DNA of 13,741 nt from CAYVDH01 sp964450355 (GTDB lineage: Bacteria; Bacteroidota; Bacteroidia; NS11-12g; UBA955), in assembly GCA_964450355.1 (NCBI GenBank), contig CAYVDH010000088.1:1-13741 (forward strand), written 5' to 3'. The stretch's first letter is position 1; every line of letters begins with the position of its first letter. Below, piece after piece: positions 1 through 5,427 of the stretch. The position numbers and the translations under genes were made by a program. Below the pieces are notes generated by a model. It was given only the letters and a program-made list of their open reading frames with translations. It was not told where the DNA came from and made no database searches.

Positions 1-96
1 AGATAATATTGATAAATTCATATATTCGCACTCCAAAAATTATTTGGTATCTATTTTGTAATATTTCCATCATAACAAAACAACTCATTAACTAAA

Positions 97-852
97 ATGA
101 AAAAATTTTTGCTCTCTTTCATCGTCATTTTTTCCGCTGTAAATATTATCACAGCTCAAGAAAACCCTTTTGGAGATACCAATTTTGACACTGCTACCAT
201 AGCCGATGACACCACATTCTCTTCTTTCACTGAAACAGAAACTAAAGATGAAGCCAAACCAGTGACTTTTTTGCCTTATGTAAAGTTCAATCCTCCGATG
301 GATACCATCACTGAGTTGGTTACATATTTGGGTGTGGTTCCTTTTACTCCTCTTGCCAACGAGGTTTACGATGGCGGAACAATTGATTCATTGTATTGGA
401 GAGCTAAAAAATATTTATTAGAAAAATACAACAAAGATTACAGAAAGAACTCCAAGAACCCTAAAGATTTAATTTTTCCTAAAGATATGTTAGTTGAGGA
501 TTACAAACCAGATGGCGATGTAGGTCGTATCATCATTACTCCTACCGTTCCTTTAGTAATCAGACAAAATGAATACGCTTCAGTAATCAGTGGAACCATT
601 ACTTTCAAAATAGATATCCGAGTAAAAGACGAAAAATACAGGTATAAATTCACCAATTTTGTACACCATACCAAAGAAAAAACAACAGAAAAACCCATTG
701 ATAATTACATAGAATTTTATGTTAACAGCAAACACAACATTCGCAGTAATGATGCGGTACTAAAGGCTGTTGACCGCATGGTGAAAGAAATACTCAAGGA
801 GCTGGCTAAGGTAATGAAAGACCCAGTAGTAAAAGACGAAAACGATTTCTAA
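97..852 (+). CDS. Exported DUF4468-like protein
   Basis: A 251-residue protein of unknown molecular function. Residues 1-20 form a signal peptide: KK, a hydrophobic run, then a likely cleavage site ITA|QEN, so the product is exported to the periplasm or outer envelope. A low-complexity Asp/Thr-rich linker follows (about 24-55). Residues about 68-190 look like DUF4468, a Bacteroidota domain with a predicted TBP-like fold: an alpha-helical segment with the SLYWRAKKYL pattern, then beta strands ending in the characteristic KYRYKFTNF (about 180-188). The C-terminus is a charged helix. The ATG at 97 is the only sensible start because it gives the signal peptide directly. The next gene starts 9 bases after the stop, so the two are probably cotranscribed. 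The family match is from memory of its pattern, not a search. Confidence 0.82.
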   Translation: MKKFLLSFIVIFSAVNIITAQENPFGDTNFDTATIADDTTFSSFTETETKDEAKPVTFLPYVKFNPPMDTITELVTYLGVVPFTPLANEVYDGGTIDSLYWRAKKYLLEKYNKDYRKNSKNPKDLIFPKDMLVEDYKPDGDVGRIIITPTVPLVIRQNEYASVISGTITFKIDIRVKDEKYRYKFTNFVHHTKEKTTEKPIDNYIEFYVNSKHNIRSNDAVLKAVDRMVKEILKELAKVMKDPVVKDENDF

Positions 853-861
853 TTCTTTTGA

Positions 862-1455
862 TTGAAAAATCAAATAAAAATAGAGTATTTATCTGAGGAT
901 TTATTAAAACTTAGTTCAAATCAGACCAATCAAAATTATGACATTAAAATTGAGTTTGATGTTGCCTATTGGTTTATAGAAAACCATAATGCTACTTGTC
1001 CAATATTTATTTTTAATAAAAAAGTAGAAGGTAGAATTGCACTTAAAAAGTACGATGTAATTACCATTGGAAAAAGAAAATTACACTGGGCTAATCATAT
1101 CATCGAAAAAGACCAGGAACTATCATTAAAAGATTTATTTAGATACAATGGCAGAGTGAATACATCTAATTTTAAATTTTTTATTGCATTTTACACTGGA
1201 GTTGCATTTTGCATAATGTTTTTTGCTCCCTTAATTCCTGAATTTATATTCAGTATTTTACCAAATTTAGGAAGAAAAAGTTATAGACCAAAAAAAATAG
1301 AACTATTAACCTTTAAAGAAAAATACGCTATTAGCATGGTTTTGTATGTCATTTTCTATTTGGCATTAATGATTGCTTTAATTTTTTTAATTATCAAAAG
1401 AATTAGAGATTATAAAGCAGAAAAAGCTTTTAAAAATGGTAACAGAATGATATAA
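862..1455 (+). CDS. Unrecognised two-helix membrane protein, TTG start
   Basis: A 197-residue protein I do not recognise. Residues 1-100 are soluble and beta-rich, ending in a basic stretch around TIGKRKLHW (68-76). This faintly recalls the last strands of an FHA-like fold, but nothing diagnostic is present. Two hydrophobic helices follow, at about 105-132 and 156-178, separated by a short basic loop, and the C-terminus is Lys/Arg-rich and probably cytoplasmic. No ATG occurs in frame before residue about 119, inside the first helix, so the start must be non-ATG. TTG at 862 gives the sequence MKNQIKIEY. The 9-base gap to the preceding stop suggests translational coupling and a shared transcript with the exported DUF4468-like protein. 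Codon use is like its neighbours. The reading frame is solid; the function is unknown. Confidence 0.72.
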   Translation: MKNQIKIEYLSEDLLKLSSNQTNQNYDIKIEFDVAYWFIENHNATCPIFIFNKKVEGRIALKKYDVITIGKRKLHWANHIIEKDQELSLKDLFRYNGRVNTSNFKFFIAFYTGVAFCIMFFAPLIPEFIFSILPNLGRKSYRPKKIELLTFKEKYAISMVLYVIFYLALMIALIFLIIKRIRDYKAEKAFKNGNRMI

Positions 1456-1503
1456 AATTGAATTTAAAATTTTGGCTTTCAATTTTTTACAATTTTCATA
1501 GCG

Positions 1504-1519
1504 CACGGTTTCAACCGTG
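1504..1519. repeat. REP-like palindrome, copy 1
   Basis: Arms CACGGTT and AACCGTG are perfectly complementary around a central TC. With its flank (ATAG upstream, GGG downstream) it matches copy 4 at 1662-1681 read on the opposite strand, so copies 1 and 4 form an inverted pair bracketing the cluster. Confidence 0.8.
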
Positions 1520-1547
1520 GGTTGTGAAAAAACAGGGAATAACCTAT

Positions 1548-1563
1548 AACCGTTTCAACGGTT
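1548..1563. repeat. REP-like palindrome, copy 2
   Basis: Arms AACCGTT and AACGGTT are perfectly complementary around TC. Relative to copy 1 it differs at the outermost pair (C-G to A-T) and the fourth pair (G-C to C-G). Both changes are compensatory, so pairing is kept. Confidence 0.72.
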
Positions 1564-1619
1564 TGGAAAATTGCTGGGGTTGGTAAACAAATGAATTATT
1601 ACATGATCAAATAATGAGA

Positions 1620-1635
1620 AATGGTTAAAACCATT
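1620..1635. repeat. REP-like palindrome, copy 3
   Basis: Arms AATGGTT and AACCATT are perfectly complementary around AA. Compared with copy 1, the first pair changes C-G to A-T and the third C-G to T-A, again without loss of pairing. This is the weakest copy because it is AT-rich. Confidence 0.6.
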
Positions 1636-1661
1636 CATCAAAAAATCATCGAATTATTGAT

Positions 1662-1681
1662 CCCACGGTTGAAACCGTGGG
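1662..1681. repeat. REP-like palindrome, copy 4
   Basis: This is the longest copy: arms CCCACGGTT and AACCGTGGG, 9 base pairs, around GA. It is followed by CTATAAAC, whose reverse complement resembles the flank of copy 1. Palindromes of this kind with a CCCACGGTT core recur in Bacteroidota intergenic regions and, by analogy with enterobacterial REPs, may be moved by REP-associated (IS200/IS605-like) transposases. That link is recalled or inferred; no transposase is in the window. Confidence 0.82.
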
Positions 1682-1737
1682 CTATAAACGATATAGAAAT
1701 GATGAAATTAAAAATAGACCGTTAAAAATGGCGTTTA

Positions 1738-1839
1738 CTCTGGCGCAAGCGCAGCCCGAGTCCGGTGGCTGCCCTGATAAGGGCAGGTGCGCAACGATAG
1801 TGGAGCACGGAACCCAAAAGGACGAGGAGATGCTGCCCT
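1738..1839. repeat. GC-rich structured intergenic element
   Basis: About 64% G+C over 102 bases (65 of 102 by hand count) in strongly AT-rich surroundings. It holds a perfect hairpin CTGCCCT-GATA-AGGGCAG (1769-1786), a second CTGCCCT at 1833-1839 that could compete for the same AGGGCAG, and a GCGC-AA-GCGC palindrome at 1743-1752. No credible gene occupies it. The layout suggests a mobile or multi-copy intergenic repeat or a structured RNA. From memory, similar GC-rich blocks with a GCGCAACGATAG-type core recur in Bacteroidota genomes, but I could not verify this. It lies between the 3' ends of the TTG-start gene and sodA, so it could also limit read-through between the converging transcripts. 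Confidence 0.55.
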
Positions 1840-1859
1840 AATAATTGTATTTTATTAAA

Positions 1860-2465
1860 TTACAGAGTTGCTGCGTATTTGGCACTTACAGCTTCCCAAT
1901 TGATGACATTAAAAAATGCGCTGATGTAATCTGGTCTTCTGTTTTGATAATTTAAGTAATAAGCGTGTTCCCATACATCTAATCCAAGTATAGGTGTACC
2001 ACATTTTACTCCTTCTATGTCCATCAATGGATTGTCTTGGTTTGCAGTGCTGCATATGCTTAATTTTCCATTGTCTGAACACAACCAAGCCCATCCACTT
2101 CCAAATCGGGTAGTAGCTGCTTTGGTGAATTCTTCTTTAAATTTGTCCATACCTCCCAAGTCATTGTTAATGGCATTTGTTAATTCTTCACTTGCTGAAC
2201 CACCATTAACACTTAGTATTTCCCAAAATAATGAATGGTTAAAATGACCACCCCCATTGTTTCTAACAGCCATAGGGTATTTGCTGATGTTTTTGCAAAT
2301 GTCTTCTATGCTCATGTTTTCCATTTCAGTGCCTAAAATGGCATTATTTAAATTAGTAACATAAGCATTGTGGTGTTTGCTGTGGTGAATTTCCATTGTT
2401 TTTGCATCGATATGTGGTTCTAATGCATTGTAATCGTATTGTAAACTAGGTAATGTGAATGACAT
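1860..2465 (-). CDS. sodA: Superoxide dismutase, Mn-type
   Basis: A cytoplasmic superoxide dismutase of the Fe/Mn family (201 residues, usual length), converting superoxide to oxygen and hydrogen peroxide. The four metal ligands are visible by alignment with E. coli SodA: His27 (in MEIHHSKHH), His77 (in GGHFNHSLFW), and Asp163 and His167 (in DVWEHAYY). Two metal-selectivity positions match the manganese type: Gly73 just before HFNH, and Gln143 in ANQDNP. The Fe type instead carries a Gln in the first of these sites. Mn-dependent or cambialistic activity is therefore likelier than strict Fe use. No signal peptide is present. It follows the glycosyltransferase gene on the same strand after 114 bases but has its own candidate -7 box, so it probably forms a separate transcription unit. 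Confidence 0.96.
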   Translation of the reverse strand: MSFTLPSLQYDYNALEPHIDAKTMEIHHSKHHNAYVTNLNNAILGTEMENMSIEDICKNISKYPMAVRNNGGGHFNHSLFWEILSVNGGSASEELTNAINNDLGGMDKFKEEFTKAATTRFGSGWAWLCSDNGKLSICSTANQDNPLMDIEGVKCGTPILGLDVWEHAYYLNYQNRRPDYISAFFNVINWEAVSAKYAATL

Positions 2466-2487
2466 AATTGTAATTGTATTTATGAGG

Positions 2488-2495
2488 CAAAATTA
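2488..2495 (-). promoter_or_regulatory. Candidate sodA -7 box
   Basis: On the minus strand this reads TAATTTTG, a perfect match to the Bacteroidota TAnnTTTG -7 consensus, with 22 bases between it and the sodA ATG. No clear TTG -33 element is present at the usual spacing. Confidence 0.5.
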
Positions 2496-2579
2496 AGAGA
2501 ATAAATTGAATTAGTGCGATAGTTGTTTATAATTGTTTTTTATATCTGATTTGAATATCCATATATAAATTCTAAGTCG

Positions 2580-3416
2580 TTATTTGTTTCTGGTTTTATA
2601 CCATGCTTTGAACTTTGAGCTTAGGTATTTAAATCCTTTGATGGGTTCATGCAGTTCACCTTTCCATTCTTTGCCCATTTGAAGGCATTCTCTATAAAAA
2701 TACCCTGGGGTAGTTTTCCATTTTTTCATGAACATGGTTCTGCCATCGTTTTTCACCACTTTGCCAGTAGATTTGCTCATAAAATGGTAAACTCTGCTGT
2801 TGCCTATGCCTTTGAAATAACGCACTCCTATCGCCCATAATTTCATGGAAAAATCTGGGTCGCTGTACATACCGGGACTGAATTCATCGCTGTATCCTCC
2901 TACTTTTTTCCAAAGACTTAAAGGAACTACATTAGGTGGCCAACTAGCTCCACTCCAATCTTTCATGGGTAAATCCCGAAAGGATTGAACTAATTTTTTT
3001 TCTTGAAAATGATTGATGTCTCCGTAATCAAAACCTTGTATGATGTTTTTGTCTTTTCCAATTTTAGGCTCTATCATGGTAGAGGATAAAAAGAACTGTT
3101 CATGTGGTATATCCTCTATTTCTTTTACCAACTCATAATCCCAACCGGGCAATGCGTACATATCGTCATTAAAATAACAAATGTATTGTGTTTTTGCTTT
3201 TTCTGAAGCTAAATTAAGTGCCTTGCAAATGCCTATATTTTGAGAGCTATAGGTGTATTCAATGTTGTTGTCATCAGCCCATATTTTGCTTCCATCTGAT
3301 CCATCGTTGATGTGTAAAACTATTTGATGTGTGAATGTTGAATTTTTCTGAATACTCTCTACACACAGTTTTAAATATTGCAGGTTGTTCCAAGTGGGAA
3401 TTAATATTGTAAACAT
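2580..3416 (-). CDS. Family 2 glycosyltransferase
   Basis: A 278-residue GT-A fold glycosyltransferase, probably adding a sugar to a surface glycan or glycolipid; donor and acceptor cannot be told from sequence. The N-terminus FTILIPTWNN is the GT2 first strand. NDGSDGS (37-43) is the nucleotide-binding loop and NDDM (83-86) fills the DXD metal-binding position. A SLWKKVGGYSDEF segment (167-179) followed by SDPDFSMKL (185-193) is the usual acceptor-side motif, with a probable catalytic acid among its Asp residues. There is no membrane helix, so it is likely cytosolic or membrane-peripheral. It starts 12 bases after the dnaB stop on the same strand and is probably cotranscribed with it. No other glycan genes are adjacent, which is unusual for this family. 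Confidence 0.88.
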   Translation of the reverse strand: MFTILIPTWNNLQYLKLCVESIQKNSTFTHQIVLHINDGSDGSKIWADDNNIEYTYSSQNIGICKALNLASEKAKTQYICYFNDDMYALPGWDYELVKEIEDIPHEQFFLSSTMIEPKIGKDKNIIQGFDYGDINHFQEKKLVQSFRDLPMKDWSGASWPPNVVPLSLWKKVGGYSDEFSPGMYSDPDFSMKLWAIGVRYFKGIGNSRVYHFMSKSTGKVVKNDGRTMFMKKWKTTPGYFYRECLQMGKEWKGELHEPIKGFKYLSSKFKAWYKTRNK

Positions 3417-3428
3417 GTTAATTTTAAT

Positions 3429-5054
3429 TTATTCCCAAGGGGTTTCATCATTGATGTTTGCTCCTGTTTCACTGTTCCAATCATCATCATCATCGTCTCC
3501 TAATGCTGGTGGTGGATTTTGTTCTTTTTCTTCTAATTTATTTTTCCCTAGTTGATAAAAATCATTTTTAGATTGTTCATCGTCTAATTGATTGATTTTA
3601 CTTGAGTAAGTTACGGTTTTAGGTCCATCATCATCTGCATAAGAATTATAAATGTCATTTTCATCGTAATTATCGAACCTTGCAAGTGTGTTGATGTATC
3701 GAACTTTAGCCTCACCCACAGGACCATTTCTGTGTTTAGCAACCATGATTTCAGCCATGTCTTGTTGATTGTCATATCCTTCTACAGACATTTTATAATA
3801 ATCAGGTCGCCATATAAAGGCAACCATGTCGGCATCTTGCTCAATACTACCTGACTCACGCAAGTCACTTAACTGAGGTTTTTTATCACCAGCTCTTTTC
3901 TCTACATCTCTACTCAATTGGGCAAGGGCTATGATTGGCACATTCAATTCTTTAGCAAGACCTTTCAATGAGCGCGAAATGTAACTGATTTCTTGTTCTC
4001 TATTTCCATTTTTATTGCCACTGTCTTCGCCTCTCATTAATTGAAGATAATCTATCACTATCAATTCAATGTTGTGTTTGCTGTGCAATCTTCTGCATTT
4101 GGCTTTGAGTTCAAATACAGGTAAAGATGGAGTATCGTCTATGAAAATTTTTGCTTTGGATAATTTTTGTATTTTGGTGTGTAATTGAGCCCATTCGTGG
4201 TCTTCAAGTTGACCCTTCTTTAATTTTTCGGAGGATATTCCACTTTCTGAGGCAATAAGACGAGTAACCAATTGTGTGGCGCTCATTTCCAGAGAAAATA
4301 TAGCTACTGGTTTGTGAAAATCTACAGCAGCATTTCTCAACATGGTAAGAGCTAATGCTGTTTTACCCATACCGGGACGGGCAGCTAGAATCACTAAATC
4401 AGATTTTTGCCAACCTGCTGTGATGTTGTCTAAAGTTTTGAGTCCACTAGGTACACCAGTCAAACCGTCTTTTTTTAGCACATTGGCTTCAATTTGTTCG
4501 ATGGCTAAATTGATGATGTTGGAAATTTCCTGATAGGAGCGTTTCATTCCATCGTTTTTTAACTCATACAAACCTTTTTCTGTTTCATCTAACAATTTAA
4601 AAGCATCTGTACTATCATCATAGGCATCTTGCATGGTTTCGCCAGATATAGTAATCAATTGTCGCTGTATGAATTTTTGAATGACAATGTGAGCATGAAA
4701 TTGCAAATTGGCTGCTGAAGATACTCTGCTGGTTAATTTGGCAATAAAATATGAACCTCCAACTAAGTCTAATTGTCCTTTGCTTTTCAGCTTGTCTGTT
4801 ACAGTTAGTATATCTACAGGCTTGTTTTCATTGTATAAATCAAGCATACATTCATAAATGTATTGATGAGCATCGACATAAAAATGCTTAGCTTGCAATA
4901 TTTCCATGGCATCTTTAAGCGCTTCTTTTTCCAGCATGATGGCTCCAAGTATGGCTTCTTCAAGGTCTGTAGCTTGTGGTGGCAATTTTCCTCCTGCCTC
5001 AATGGAACGGATATCTATTTTTTTTATTTTCTTTACAGGAGTTCTTTCAAACAT
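3429..5054 (-). CDS. dnaB: Replicative DNA helicase DnaB
   Basis: The hexameric helicase that unwinds DNA ahead of the replication fork and recruits primase (541 residues). The N-terminal domain (about 25-130) contains KLPPQATDLEEAILGAIM. The RecA-like C-terminal domain has Walker A AARPGMGKT (224-232, Lys231), the SLEMSATQL segment (254-262), Walker B LIVIDYLQL (331-339, Asp335), and the RESGSIEQDADM arginine-finger region (399-410). No intein interrupts it. Beyond the core is a tail of about 80 residues that is acidic and probably disordered, including six Asp in a row (520-525) and ending ETPWE. The ATG at 5054 places a short basic leader before the conserved start. A near-consensus -7 box (GAACTTTG, minus strand, 5080-5087) may drive it. 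The glycosyltransferase follows in the same unit. Confidence 0.97.
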   Translation of the reverse strand: MFERTPVKKIKKIDIRSIEAGGKLPPQATDLEEAILGAIMLEKEALKDAMEILQAKHFYVDAHQYIYECMLDLYNENKPVDILTVTDKLKSKGQLDLVGGSYFIAKLTSRVSSAANLQFHAHIVIQKFIQRQLITISGETMQDAYDDSTDAFKLLDETEKGLYELKNDGMKRSYQEISNIINLAIEQIEANVLKKDGLTGVPSGLKTLDNITAGWQKSDLVILAARPGMGKTALALTMLRNAAVDFHKPVAIFSLEMSATQLVTRLIASESGISSEKLKKGQLEDHEWAQLHTKIQKLSKAKIFIDDTPSLPVFELKAKCRRLHSKHNIELIVIDYLQLMRGEDSGNKNGNREQEISYISRSLKGLAKELNVPIIALAQLSRDVEKRAGDKKPQLSDLRESGSIEQDADMVAFIWRPDYYKMSVEGYDNQQDMAEIMVAKHRNGPVGEAKVRYINTLARFDNYDENDIYNSYADDDGPKTVTYSSKINQLDDEQSKNDFYQLGKNKLEEKEQNPPPALGDDDDDDWNSETGANINDETPWE

Positions 5055-5208
5055 TCTGCGAAGCTAACTCTAAATTTAACAAAGTTCAAGATAATATTAT
5101 ACATTCTAAATTTAACTAGACACAACATAGTATTGTCGATTTATTTAATTTTTAACAGATATTTATCAACAAAATTTAATAATGTGTTAAATAAATGTGA
5201 ATAGTCAA

Positions 5209-5263
5209 TTTGTCATGACTAATGTAGTATAAAGCTATGGTATTTTTGCATTAACATGACAAA
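5209..5263. promoter_or_regulatory. Candidate operator: TTTGTCATG inverted repeat
   Basis: TTTGTCATG (5209-5217) and its exact reverse complement CATGACAAA (5255-5263) flank the -7 box at 5241-5248. The left half also contains the perfect palindrome GTCATGAC (5212-5219), and a third TGTCAT occurs at 5274-5279. Such spacing would suit a dimeric repressor or activator controlling clpC. The regulator is unknown and none is encoded nearby. Confidence 0.4.
5241..5248 (+). promoter_or_regulatory. Candidate distal clpC -7 box
   Basis: TATTTTTG matches TAnnTTTG perfectly. It would give a leader of roughly 175 bases. It lies between the two halves of the TTTGTCATG inverted repeat, which makes it the more interesting of the two clpC promoter candidates. 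No -33 TTG lies at normal spacing. Confidence 0.4.
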
Positions 5264-5364
5264 AGGATGATAATGTCATTGATTTGTAAAAATAAATTCA
5301 CAATTATAGAATGGTATAATATTAGATTAAACAATAACAATAGATAAGTATTAAAAAGAAATGT

Positions 5365-5372
5365 TATTTTTG
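5365..5372 (+). promoter_or_regulatory. Candidate proximal clpC -7 box
   Basis: TATTTTTG is a perfect TAnnTTTG match with 55 bases between it and the clpC ATG, giving a leader of about 50 bases. It lacks a clear -33 TTG. In such AT-rich DNA this 8-mer can arise by chance. Confidence 0.42.
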
Positions 5373-5427
5373 AAACAAATTCATTTTTTACTTGTAAAAA
5401 ATAAAGAACAATTAAATTTATAAAATA

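Larger units (their letters stand above)
5055..5427. other. Divergent dnaB-clpC intergenic region
   Basis: These 373 AT-rich bases separate two divergent housekeeping genes. They hold two perfect TAnnTTTG boxes facing clpC and an inverted repeat around the upstream one. Facing dnaB there is only a one-mismatch box. I see no RNA gene and no convincing ORF here; open frames in this stretch lack coding character. Confidence 0.6.

Noticed and set aside
52..58. TATTTTG upstream of the first gene as a promoter.
   Set aside because: The spacer between TA and TTTG is one base short of the consensus, and the region upstream is outside the window.
97..852. The gliding motility protein GldN for the first gene.
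   Set aside because: The length and charge fit loosely, but the GldN/PorN motifs are absent and no gldKLM is visible; the KYRYKFTNF pattern fits DUF4468 better.
853..860. TTCTTTTG just before the TTG-start gene, resembling a -7 box.
   Set aside because: It mismatches the essential TA and lies within 2 bases of the start codon; transcription from the upstream gene explains expression better.
1504..1681. A CRISPR array reading of the palindrome cluster.
   Set aside because: Copies differ in sequence and orientation, spacing is irregular (about 28 to 56 bases), and no cas gene is present.
1725..1855. A minus-strand open frame through the GC-rich block, reading GSVLHYRCAPALIRAATG and on to QSKRHF.
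   Set aside because: It has no proper start, and its composition simply reflects the GC-rich repeat. Short frames of this type look like artefacts of the element.
4863..5204. A 113-codon plus-strand frame crossing the dnaB start.
   Set aside because: It is antisense to the conserved dnaB N-terminus, and its part beyond the gene is Ile/Leu/Asn-rich AT noise.
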